Source: Kosakonia oryziphila (GTDB taxonomy: Bacteria > Pseudomonadota > Gammaproteobacteria > Enterobacterales > Enterobacteriaceae). Taken from it: a stretch of 64,000 nt of DNA. The stretch spans positions 124,001 to 188,000 of the forward strand of contig NZ_FMBC01000001.1 of the NCBI RefSeq assembly GCF_900094795.1, written 5' to 3'. Positions 55,950 to 64,000 of the stretch are shown here, piece after piece. A model generated the notes under the pieces. The model was not told the DNA's origin and made no database searches. It saw only the letters and a program-made list of their open reading frames with translations. The stretch's first letter is position 1; each line of letters starts with the position of its first letter. The translations under genes and the position numbers were made by a program.

Positions 55950-56993
55950 ATGCGTATCGAAGAAGATCTGAAGTTAGGTTTCAAAGACGTTCTTATCCGC
56001 CCTAAACGCTCTACCCTTAAAAGTCGTTCCGATGTTGAGCTGGAGCGCGAGTTTACCTTCAAGCATTCTGGAATGAACTGGTCCGGCGTACCCATTATTG
56101 CCGCAAATATGGACACGGTTGGCACTTTTATGATGGCAAAAGCGCTGGCCTCATTCGACATTCTCACTGCCGTGCATAAACATTATTCCGTCGAAGACTG
56201 GAAGGATTTTACTGAGCGCGAATCTGCGGATGTGCTGCGCCATATAATGGTTTCCACCGGAACATCTGACGCTGATTTTGATAAGACAAAACAGATCCTT
56301 GCGCTACATTCCTCGCTGAATTTTGTCTGCATTGATGTGGCGAACGGCTATTCAGAACATTTTGTACAGTTTGTTGCGAAAGTGCGTGAAGCCTGGCCGA
56401 ATAAAACTATCTGTGCCGGTAACGTTGTGACGGGTGAAATGTGTGAAGAACTGATACTCTCCGGCGCCGATATCGTCAAAGTGGGTATTGGTCCGGGTTC
56501 TGTCTGCACCACGCGCGTGAAAACTGGCGTTGGCTATCCGCAACTTTCTGCGGTAATCGAATGTGCTGATGCTGCGCATGGACTGGGCGGCCAGATTGTC
56601 AGCGATGGCGGCTGCACCGTTCCTGGCGACGTAGCGAAAGCCTTCGGTGGCGGCGCAGATTTCGTGATGTTGGGCGGTATGTTGGCAGGACATGAAGAGA
56701 GTGGCGGCACAGTGGTTGAAGAGAACGGTGAAAAATTCATGCTGTTCTATGGCATGAGCTCTGAATCTGCAATGAATCGCCACGTTGGCGGCGTTGCCGG
56801 TTACCGTGCTGCAGAAGGTAAAACCGTCAAGCTGGCGCTACGAGGGCCCGTAGATAATACTGCGCGCGACATTTTGGGCGGTCTGCGCTCAGCCTGTACC
56901 TACGTTGGCGCCTCTCGTCTGAAAGAGCTGACCAAACGTACTACCTTTATTCGCGTTCAGGAACAGGAAAACCGCGTTTTCAATAGCCTGTAA
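55950..56993 (+). CDS. guaC: GuaC, GMP reductase
   Basis: A 347-residue TIM-barrel enzyme reducing GMP to IMP with NADPH for purine salvage; length equals E. coli. Active-site loop [19 protein letters not shown] (about 180-198) contains the catalytic Cys186. Phosphate-binding [26 protein letters not shown] lies near 215-240. There is no CBS-domain insertion, which separates it from IMP dehydrogenase. A GC-rich palindrome (CAGGCGC/GCGCCTG, 57002-57026) follows the stop between convergent guaC and hofC. Confidence 0.97.
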   Translation: MRIEEDLKLGFKDVLIRPKRSTLKSRSDVELEREFTFKHSGMNWSGVPIIAANMDTVGTFMMAKALASFDILTAVHKHYSVEDWKDFTERESADVLRHIMVSTGTSDADFDKTKQILALHSSLNFVCIDVANGYSEHFVQFVAKVREAWPNKTICAGNVVTGEMCEELILSGADIVKVGIGPGSVCTTRVKTGVGYPQLSAVIECADAAHGLGGQIVSDGGCTVPGDVAKAFGGGADFVMLGGMLAGHEESGGTVVEENGEKFMLFYGMSSESAMNRHVGGVAGYRAAEGKTVKLALRGPVDNTARDILGGLRSACTYVGASRLKELTKRTTFIRVQEQENRVFNSL

Positions 56994-57029
56994 TCGCTAA
57001 ACAGGCGCCGCGTTATGCCGCGCCTGCGC

Positions 57030-58232
57030 TCACCCCGCACTGCTCATCGCATCCCCAAGATGGAAGATGGGCAGGTACATTGCCACAACCAGCACCCCGA
57101 TTATCAACCCTGTCACTACCAGTAACAACGGCTCAAGCACGGCTGCCAGACCATCCGCCTGATGCTGAGTTTGTTCGCTATGATGCTGCGCCAGGTTGTG
57201 CAACATCGTATCCAGCGCGCCGGAAACCTCGCCTGTATGAATCAACTGAATACACAGCGTCGGGAATTCACCGCTCTCTTTCAGGGCGGCAGCTATCGAC
57301 ATGCCCTGAGTTATCTCCTGATGTGCACGTTGCAGGATATCGCGCCAGTAAGGGCAGGTAAGCGTCTCCTGAACACTTTCCAGCCCCTGCAAAAAGGCGA
57401 TACCCGCACGCTGCGTCAGCGACAGGACGGTAAATATCTGGCTGAGTCTCTGCCCGCGTATCAACTGACCCATTACTGGCGTGGCCAGTAGCAGCCGCTG
57501 TCGGTAACGAAGCCAACTGGTGTGATTACGTAGCGATCTCATGACGCCGAGTAGCATCGCCGTGAATACTATCAACGGCAGGGCGCAGCGTTTCATAACG
57601 TCAGCGGTGGCAATGACACCCCGCGTGAGCGCCGGAAGTGGTGTGTTAAATGTCTGGTAGATGGCTGAGAACTCAGGTAATACCAGGTATATCATTGCCA
57701 GCACCACTGCTGCCGTCAGAGAGAGGATAATTAGCGGATAGCGAAGCGCTTTTTTCACTTTCAACGCCAGCTCCCTTTGCGCTTGCTGTTGGCTCACCAG
57801 CTTGAAACAGCACTCATCCAGTTTACCGGTTAACTCGCCAGTGCGAATCATCGCCAGCCAGAGCGGAGGAAATACATCAGGCCACTGACGTAGCGCAGCC
57901 GAAAATGTTTCCCCCTGCTCCAGCGTTTGCGCAATCTGAAGCAACAGCGCCTGCCACTGTCTGGCAGGGTGTTGCCCCGCCAGCAGTTGTAACCCTTCCG
58001 GTAATGTCAGACCGGCTTGCAGAAGAGTGGCAAGTTGCTGCAAAACAGAGCATCCATGCTCCGCTTGCCAGAGCCCGCGACGTACCGGACAGCGTTTCAA
58101 CGTCAGCAGATGGATTTGCCGCTGATGCAACAGCAACACCACGTTGTCGCGATTTTCGTTCCAGTGCGTACCGTTTTGCAGGGCGCCGCTGTTATCAAGC
58201 CCGGACCACAGCCACAGATGTTTACTCGCCAT
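57030..58232 (-). CDS. hofC: HofC, type IV pilus / type II secretion platform protein
   Basis: A 400-residue inner-membrane PilC/GspF-family protein with two T2SF domains (about 60-190 and 265-390). Each carries the helix pair and glycine motif, for example QLATLLQAGLTLPEGLQLL and QIFTVLSLTQRAGIAFLQGL, and MIRTGELTGKLDECC with LIHTGEVSGALDTML. Three transmembrane segments (about 168-190, 215-235, 368-390). It acts as the membrane platform for pilin assembly. It overlaps hofB by 11 nt. It is more diverged from K-12 than the surrounding housekeeping genes. In E. coli the ppdD system is rarely expressed in the laboratory. Confidence 0.94.
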   Translation of the reverse strand: MASKHLWLWSGLDNSGALQNGTHWNENRDNVVLLLHQRQIHLLTLKRCPVRRGLWQAEHGCSVLQQLATLLQAGLTLPEGLQLLAGQHPARQWQALLLQIAQTLEQGETFSAALRQWPDVFPPLWLAMIRTGELTGKLDECCFKLVSQQQAQRELALKVKKALRYPLIILSLTAAVVLAMIYLVLPEFSAIYQTFNTPLPALTRGVIATADVMKRCALPLIVFTAMLLGVMRSLRNHTSWLRYRQRLLLATPVMGQLIRGQRLSQIFTVLSLTQRAGIAFLQGLESVQETLTCPYWRDILQRAHQEITQGMSIAAALKESGEFPTLCIQLIHTGEVSGALDTMLHNLAQHHSEQTQHQADGLAAVLEPLLLVVTGLIIGVLVVAMYLPIFHLGDAMSSAG

Positions 58233-59610
58233 CAGGGAAGCCCAGGATGCGTATCAGTTCGTCAAAGGTGGTCAACCCTTGTTCCACGGCCTGGCAACCA
58301 TGTTCAAACAGCGTGGTCATGCCACTCTGCCGCGCCCGTAGCCCGATCTCTGCCGTACTCATATTGTCCGCGATGGCCTGACGTATTTCCGGTGTGATGG
58401 CGAGGACTTCAAACAGTGCCAGTCGCCCGTAAAAACCGTGATAGCACTGTTCACAGCCTTCGGCCCGCCAGTGCGGTAGCGGACGAGGCCACAGCGTACC
58501 GGGAAGATGAATGTTCTCCATAGCAAGTTTTCGGCAGTGCGGGCAGAGTTTTCGCACCAGTCGTTGCGACACCACCAGCGACAGTGCCGAGGAGATCATC
58601 CAGCGGGCAACGCCCATTTGTTGAATGCGTACCAGCGTTTCGCAGGTGGAGTTGGTGTGCAGTGTTGACAGTACCAGATGGCCAGTCTGGGAGGCTTTTA
58701 TCGCGATTTCTGCGGTTTCACCATCGCGAATTTCGCCAATCATGATGATGTCCGGATCCTGGCGTAACAGCGCGCGCAATACACTCTGAAAGGTCAACCC
58801 GCTGCGCGGATTGATTTGTGTCTGTGTTAGTCCGGCGAGCGGGATCTCTACGGGATCTTCCACGCTGGCAATGTTAACTTCTGGTTTATTTCGCGCCTGC
58901 AATGCGCTGTACAGTGTGACGGTTTTACCGCTGCCTGTTGGGCCAGTAACCAGCAACAATCCTTGCGGCTGCGCCAGTGCGGCGTTAAACAGCACCCGCT
59001 GTTGGTCGGTCATTCCCAGCACTTCCAGTTCCAGCGATTGCTTAACCTGATGCAGCAGGCGCAGGACCACTTTCTCTCCGTGACGACAGGGGAGTGTGGC
59101 AATGCGAAACGAGATCGATTGCCCACAAATTTCCTGACTAAACTGCCCATCTTGTGGTAGACGGTGCTCGGCGATGTCGAGATTGCCGAGTACTTTTAGC
59201 CTTGCGGTCAGTGTGCTGGCGAGCGTGCAGGGCAGAGGCGAAAGTGGATGCAGCACGCCATCGACGCGCAGGCGAATGGTATAGTGTGTTTCACCGGGTT
59301 CAAAATGGATATCTGAAGCGCATAACATCAGCGCTTGTTGAAGCGTATGTTCCACGATCTCCATCGCGGCAGTACCGCTCTCTTCCTGTACTACCGGTAC
59401 CACGGTTTGCGCTTTCATCTGCAAATGTTTATCCATTTGCTCTGGCGTCCAGCAGCGAATATCGACACGCTTCTGAGCAGCAAAAGTGAGTGATTCCATT
59501 AATTCGGTGCTGGGTGTTTCAACCACAGCAATCGTTAAGAGATCGTTTTCGCTTTTAAGTATGACCGCATTATGGCGCTGGCATAACGCACTGAGTTTAT
59601 CGGGCTGCAT
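58222..59610 (-). CDS. hofB: HofB, PilB/GspE-type assembly ATPase
   Basis: A 462-residue ATPase for pilus extension. Walker A VTGPTGSGKTVTLYSAL (about 217-233), Asp box and Walker B QDPDIIMIGEIRDGETAEIA (about 280-299), His box LSTLHTNSTCETLVRIQ (about 309-325), and zinc-binding CPHCRK with CEQCYHGFYGR. An N-terminal region about 1-110 is short compared with full PilB. All catalytic motifs are intact, so it should be functional. It starts nine bases after ppdD. Confidence 0.95.
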   Translation of the reverse strand: MQPDKLSALCQRHNAVILKSENDLLTIAVVETPSTELMESLTFAAQKRVDIRCWTPEQMDKHLQMKAQTVVPVVQEESGTAAMEIVEHTLQQALMLCASDIHFEPGETHYTIRLRVDGVLHPLSPLPCTLASTLTARLKVLGNLDIAEHRLPQDGQFSQEICGQSISFRIATLPCRHGEKVVLRLLHQVKQSLELEVLGMTDQQRVLFNAALAQPQGLLLVTGPTGSGKTVTLYSALQARNKPEVNIASVEDPVEIPLAGLTQTQINPRSGLTFQSVLRALLRQDPDIIMIGEIRDGETAEIAIKASQTGHLVLSTLHTNSTCETLVRIQQMGVARWMISSALSLVVSQRLVRKLCPHCRKLAMENIHLPGTLWPRPLPHWRAEGCEQCYHGFYGRLALFEVLAITPEIRQAIADNMSTAEIGLRARQSGMTTLFEHGCQAVEQGLTTFDELIRILGFPDGE

Positions 59611-59619
59611 TGGCGCTCC

Positions 59620-60054
59620 TTACTTGCCGGTCCGGAAAATATCTTCACAAGCCTGCTGGAGCGAGCTATCTGCCTGAATGTTGCAACTGCGCGCCCAACC
59701 CTGCATTCCATCGGCGTTGCTCCACTGCGGCGTCATCACCACGCTCAGCCCATTCAGGCTCTCTTGCCCGGTCAGCGAGACCACGCCTTTTGTTACGCTC
59801 ATCGTCGAAACATAGCGGGTAGTAGTAGGGGACGGTATACCGTTGCTGCTGGCATCGCAGCTATCCACGCCACCACGATCCAGCGCACAAAGTTCAACGG
59901 CAGTACGGTACGGAATAAACGTTTGCAGCATGTCGGTGAGGGCGGCTTTACGCAGGTAGTTTTGGTAGGCAGGAATGCCGATGGCGCTCAGGATCGCAAT
60001 GATGCCAATCACCACCATCAATTCGATTAAAGTAAATCCTTGTTGTCGTTTCAT
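59620..60054 (-). CDS. ppdD: PpdD, major type IV prepilin
   Basis: A 144-residue type IVa prepilin. It has a short basic leader MKRQQG, then the methylated Phe and hydrophobic helix FTLIELMVVIGIIAILSAIG with the essential Glu5 of the mature pilin; cleavage is expected after Gly6 by a prepilin peptidase encoded elsewhere. Four cysteines (in VELCALDRG, DSCDASS, RSCNIQ and QQACEDIF) can form two disulfides as in E. coli PpdD. It is two residues shorter than K-12, at the C-terminus. First of ppdD-hofB-hofC, on the same strand as nadC. Confidence 0.95.
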   Translation of the reverse strand: MKRQQGFTLIELMVVIGIIAILSAIGIPAYQNYLRKAALTDMLQTFIPYRTAVELCALDRGGVDSCDASSNGIPSPTTTRYVSTMSVTKGVVSLTGQESLNGLSVVMTPQWSNADGMQGWARSCNIQADSSLQQACEDIFRTGK

Positions 60055-60193
60055 TAAACAGCTCCTTATGCAGAGCCGTCACTGTGTCAGCACATGAATC
60101 GGTAGACGAGGGGCAAAAATGATTTTGTGATAATGAATTCCGGCATTTTTAACGCTTTTGCAAAGTGTCGTATTATTTATGGAAGGGCGTTCG

Positions 60194-60216
60194 CAAAAAC
60201 GGGCCTGTGGGCCCGT
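60194..60216 (-). terminator. nadC terminator
   Basis: On the minus strand ACGGGCC and GGCCCGT (60199-60216) pair around CACA and are followed by TTTTT. It lies 17 bp past the nadC stop and ahead of ppdD. Confidence 0.88.
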
Positions 60217-60233
60217 CTCTCTGTAGAGGTGAT

Positions 60234-61160
<927 letters not shown>

Positions 61161-61256
61161 TTAGGCGATGCCCTGTTCGGGAGACCATTATGGGGCATCG
61201 CCCGGACATGCTACTCTGAAGCGTGTTTCAGCACCATCCTCTTAAAGGAGTTCCTT

Positions 61257-61820
61257 ATGCCGTTACGCAAGGGCTGGCTGATGGGAGCGCGGCATGTGCC
61301 GTCTCCCCATTTTGATTGCCGCCCGGACGATGAACAGCCTTCACTGCTGGTGGTACATAATATTAGCCTGCCGCCCGGCAAATTTGGCGGCCCGTGGATA
61401 GACGCGTTGTTCACCGGTACGCTCGATCCCGGTGCCGATCCCTTTTTCGCCGAAATTGTTCATCTGCGAGTTTCCTCGCATTGCCTGATCCGCCGTGATG
61501 GCGAGGTTGTGCAATATGTGCCTTTTGATAAACGAGCCTGGCATGCAGGCGTATCCTCTTATCATGGTCGGGAATGCTGCAATGATTTCTCGATTGGGAT
61601 CGAGCTTGAAGGCACCGATAATCTGCCGTATACCGACGCGCAGTATCAGCAACTGGCGGCGGTGACGCGAAAGCTGATTGAGCTTTATCCGTCGATTGCC
61701 AACAATATGACCGGCCACAGCGATATTGCGCCGCAACGGAAAACCGATCCCGGACCCGCTTTCGACTGGGCCAGATTCCGTGCGCTGGTCGCCGACTCGT
61801 CAGAAAAGGAGATGCCATGA
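61257..61820 (+). CDS. ampD: AmpD, cytoplasmic 1,6-anhydro-MurNAc-L-alanine amidase
   Basis: A 187-residue zinc amidase of the amidase_2 family. It cleaves the peptide from 1,6-anhydroMurNAc in cell-wall recycling and so keeps inducible AmpC beta-lactamase low in species that have AmpR. Zinc ligands His34 (VVHNIS), His154 (MTGHSDIAP) and Asp164 (KTDPGP), and catalytic Glu116 (GIELEG) and Lys162, are present. Position 107, Arg in K-12 (GRERCNDFS), is Cys here (GRECCNDFS). The tail SSEKEMP resembles the 187-residue Citrobacter and Enterobacter forms rather than the 183-residue K-12 form. It overlaps ampE by 4 nt. Confidence 0.96.
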   Translation: MPLRKGWLMGARHVPSPHFDCRPDDEQPSLLVVHNISLPPGKFGGPWIDALFTGTLDPGADPFFAEIVHLRVSSHCLIRRDGEVVQYVPFDKRAWHAGVSSYHGRECCNDFSIGIELEGTDNLPYTDAQYQQLAAVTRKLIELYPSIANNMTGHSDIAPQRKTDPGPAFDWARFRALVADSSEKEMP

Positions 61821-62671
61821 CGTTATTCACCATGCTGCTGGTGCTGGCAGCAGAACGGCTGTTTAAACTGGGAGAGCACTGGCAACTGGATCACCGGCTG
61901 GAAGTGCTGTTCCGGCGGGTTAAGTGTTACTCGATGTTCCGTACGTTGTTGATGACAGTGCTGGCGATGCTGGTGACTTTCTTGATCCTGCGTGCGTTGC
62001 AGGGGATGTTTTTCAACGTACCGTTGCTGGTGGTCTGGATCCTGATTGGCGTGCTATGTATTGGCGCGGGTAAGGTGCGTCTGCATTACCACGCTTACCT
62101 GAAGGCGGCGGTACATAATGACAGCCATGCCCATAAAGCAATGGCGAATGAGCTAACACTGATACACGGCGTGCCGCCGGGATGCAATGAGCATGAGTTT
62201 TTACGCGAACTGCAAAACGCGCTGGTCTGGATCAACTTCCGCTTTTATCTGGCCCCGCTGTTCTGGTTTATTGTCGGCGCATACTGGGGGCCGGTACTGT
62301 TGGTAGGTTATGCGTTTTTGCGTGCCTGGCAGTCGTGGTTGGCGCGTTACCAGACACCTAACGAACGTCAGCAGTCAGGCATTGATGCCATTTTACATGT
62401 GCTGGACTGGGTGCCTGTCAGGCTGGCTGGCGTGGTGTATGCGCTGGTTGGGCACGGCGAAAAGGCGTTGCCTGCCTGGTTTGCTTCCCTTGGGGACGGC
62501 CATACATCGCAATACCAGGTGCTGACGCGCCTCGCACAGTTCTCACTGGCGCGCGAGCCGCATCTGGACAAAGTCGAGACGCCGAAAGCCGCAGTGTCGA
62601 TGGCGAAAAAAACCTCGCTGGTGCTGGTCGTTGTGGTCGCGTTGTTGACGATTTACGGCACACTGATCTGA
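61817..62671 (+). CDS. ampE: AmpE, inner-membrane protein of the ampDE operon
   Basis: A 284-residue integral membrane protein of the AmpE/CobD-like family. Its precise function is unsettled; it was proposed as a sensory transducer in beta-lactamase induction. About four transmembrane segments (near 40-60, 64-82, 140-165 and 265-283). A predicted ATP-binding-like stretch has been suggested in E. coli but no clear Walker motif is seen here. The ATGA overlap with ampD supports coupling. Length equals E. coli. Confidence 0.94.
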   Translation: MTLFTMLLVLAAERLFKLGEHWQLDHRLEVLFRRVKCYSMFRTLLMTVLAMLVTFLILRALQGMFFNVPLLVVWILIGVLCIGAGKVRLHYHAYLKAAVHNDSHAHKAMANELTLIHGVPPGCNEHEFLRELQNALVWINFRFYLAPLFWFIVGAYWGPVLLVGYAFLRAWQSWLARYQTPNERQQSGIDAILHVLDWVPVRLAGVVYALVGHGEKALPAWFASLGDGHTSQYQVLTRLAQFSLAREPHLDKVETPKAAVSMAKKTSLVLVVVVALLTIYGTLI

Positions 62672-62704
62672 TAGCGTGCCAGAATTTTACTGATTATCCG
62701 CAGC

Positions 62705-62729
62705 CGGGATGCCGAAATCAGGTATCCCG
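62705..62729 (+). terminator. Hairpin after ampE
   Basis: CGGGATGCC and GGTATCCCG pair (62705-62713 with 62721-62729), one G-U pair, 33 bp after the ampE stop. No T-run follows, so it is a weak candidate terminator. Confidence 0.45.
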
Positions 62730-62855
62730 TGTTCTTGTCAGCGAATCGTTTTCAGACGAGTTATAGCGATCAGGATTGCGCCCATCAGCGGGTCGGTAAC
62801 CGCATCAATCTATGCCGACCAGCGCCGGAGCGAAACCAAGGTAACGTTGGATAAT

Positions 62856-62882
62856 ACCCCTCTCCCGAGCAGAGAAAGGGGT
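62856..62882 (-). terminator. Hairpin after aroP
   Basis: ACCCCTTTCTC pairs with GAGAGGGGT on the minus strand, 13 bp beyond the aroP stop, followed by ATTATCC. A usable stem with only a poor T-run. The remaining bases between ampE and aroP show nothing else. Confidence 0.5.
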
Positions 62883-62895
62883 GTTCAGACAAGGA

Positions 62896-64000
62896 TTAAC
62901 TGGCTTTTACGGTTTTTGCACTTTTCTGTTTGAACAGATAGCCGACACCCAGTACAGCAATCCATACCGGGATCAGATAGACCGAAATTCCCATGCCAGG
63001 CGTCATCAGCATGATCACCAGCACTGCGGCCATAAACAGTAGGCAGATCCAGTTACCCAGCGGATAGAACAACGCCGGGAAGCGAGGCGTCACGCCCTGC
63101 AACTGTTTCGCACGACGGAAACGCATATGCGCCAGGCTGATCATCGCCCAGTTGATTACCAGTGCGGAAACTACCAGCGCCATCAGCAGACCGAATGCCG
63201 ATTCCGGTGCGAAGTAGTTGATCAGCACACACAACGCGGTAAAGAGCGCGGAAGTCAGGATGGTGTTTACCGGTACGCCGCGTTTATCAACTTTTTGCAG
63301 TACCTTGGGCGCATTGCCCTGCTTTGCCAGGCCAAACAGCATACGGCTATTGCAGTAAACGCAACTGTTATAAACAGAGAGGGCGGCAGTCAGCACCACA
63401 ATGTTCAGCGCATTGGCGACGAAGGTATCGCCCAGTTCGTGGAAAATTAGCACAAACGGGCTGGTATCTGCCGTTACACGGGTCCACGGCATCAGCGAGA
63501 GCAGCACCGCCAATGAGCCAACATAGAAAATCAGGATACGATAGATAACCTGGTTGGTGGCTTTTGGAATGCTCTGTTCCGGGTTATCGGCCTCTGCGGC
63601 GGTGATCCCTACCAGCTCAAGGCCACCAAACGAGAACATAATGATCGCCATCATCATCACCAGTCCACCGATACCATGCGGCAGGAAGCCGCCCTGTTCC
63701 CACAGGTTACGTACGGTCGCCTGCGGGCCAGCGCTACCGCTGAACAGCAGCCAACCGCCGAAAATGATCATGGCGACGACCGCGAATACCTTAATAATGG
63801 CAAACCAGAACTCCATCTCACCAAACACTTTCACGTTGGTCAGGTTGATGGCGTTAATGATGACAAAGAAGGCCGCAGCAGAGACCCAGGTCGGGATTTC
63901 CGGCCACCAGAATTGAATATACTTCCCGACCGCAGTCAGTTCCGCCATCGCCACCAGTACATACAGCACCCAGTAGTTCCAGCCAGAAGCAAAACCGGCA
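62896..64000 (-). CDS. aroP: AroP, aromatic amino-acid permease (C-terminal part, cut by window end)
   Basis: A member of the amino acid-polyamine-organocation (APC) superfamily, importing Phe, Tyr and Trp. About 367 C-terminal residues are present out of roughly 457, so the first two or so helices and the TyrR-regulated promoter are outside. Visible helices include VSAAAFFVIINAINL, FAVVAMIIFGGWLLF, MMMAIIMFSFGGLELVGI (with the ELVGITAAEADNPEQSIPKA motif of the AroP/PheP/LysP group) and the last pair near LLFMAAVLVIMLMTPG. Close to K-12 AroP throughout. Confidence 0.96.
   Translation of the reverse strand, partial: AGFASGWNYWVLYVLVAMAELTAVGKYIQFWWPEIPTWVSAAAFFVIINAINLTNVKVFGEMEFWFAIIKVFAVVAMIIFGGWLLFSGSAGPQATVRNLWEQGGFLPHGIGGLVMMMAIIMFSFGGLELVGITAAEADNPEQSIPKATNQVIYRILIFYVGSLAVLLSLMPWTRVTADTSPFVLIFHELGDTFVANALNIVVLTAALSVYNSCVYCNSRMLFGLAKQGNAPKVLQKVDKRGVPVNTILTSALFTALCVLINYFAPESAFGLLMALVVSALVINWAMISLAHMRFRRAKQLQGVTPRFPALFYPLGNWICLLFMAAVLVIMLMTPGMGISVYLIPVWIAVLGVGYLFKQKSAKTVKAS

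Overview
The window is a stretch of core chromosome from a member of the Enterobacteriaceae. Gene order matches the first 'minutes' of the Escherichia coli map (lptD to aroP) almost gene for gene. The proteins are close to, but clearly not identical with, my memory of E. coli K-12. Several details point to a sister lineage (Citrobacter/Enterobacter/Escherichia relatives) rather than K-12 itself: djlA and rluA are only 37 bp apart with no yabP/yabQ, AraC ends 11 residues early, SgrT is 50 residues, AmpD is 187 residues, and LeuO is strongly diverged. No species call is made. No IS element, prophage, CRISPR array, tRNA or rRNA was seen.

Layout. 1-2790: lptD (LPS export, cut by the window start), djlA and rluA. 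2802-8485: rapA and polB, separated by a 272-bp hairpin-rich repeat. 8541-13749: a LexA box, then araDAB and divergent araC with the full araI/CRP/araO1/araO2 control region. 13790-18150: a second, short copy of the repeat, yabI, and the thiamine importer thiBPQ behind a TPP riboswitch. 18192-21386: the sugar-phosphate stress module sgrR, sgrS/sgrT, setA. 21475-28141: the leuLABCD operon with its leader-peptide attenuator, an AT-rich gap and leuO. 28142-31545: ilvIH and cra. 32075-49011: the complete division and cell-wall (dcw) cluster from the mraZ promoter to ftsZ, almost every junction overlapping. 49026-53626: lpxC, secM, secA. 53641-56993: mutT, yacG, zapD, coaE, guaC. 57030-62671: type IV pilin genes ppdD-hofB-hofC, nadC, ampD-ampE. 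62896-64000: aroP, cut by the window end.

The functions form coherent blocks: envelope building (lptD, the mur/fts genes, lpxC, ampDE recycling), export (secM sensing SecA activity and controlling secA), branched-chain amino-acid synthesis with its regulators (leuABCD, ilvIH, leuO), and sugar use and sugar stress (ara, cra, sgr/set).

Most of this is conserved and ordinary. The observation most worth following is the modular repeat downstream of polB. It equals the short repeat downstream of araC plus two inserted cassettes. Each cassette is a series of three hairpins in the same order with near-identical loops but different, still fully paired stems. As RNA in the sense of the upstream gene, four of those loops carry GGA, the motif CsrA binds. 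Other points are an Arg-to-Cys change at AmpD position 107, the divergence of LeuO relative to its neighbours, and variation in FtsQ, SecM and SgrT.
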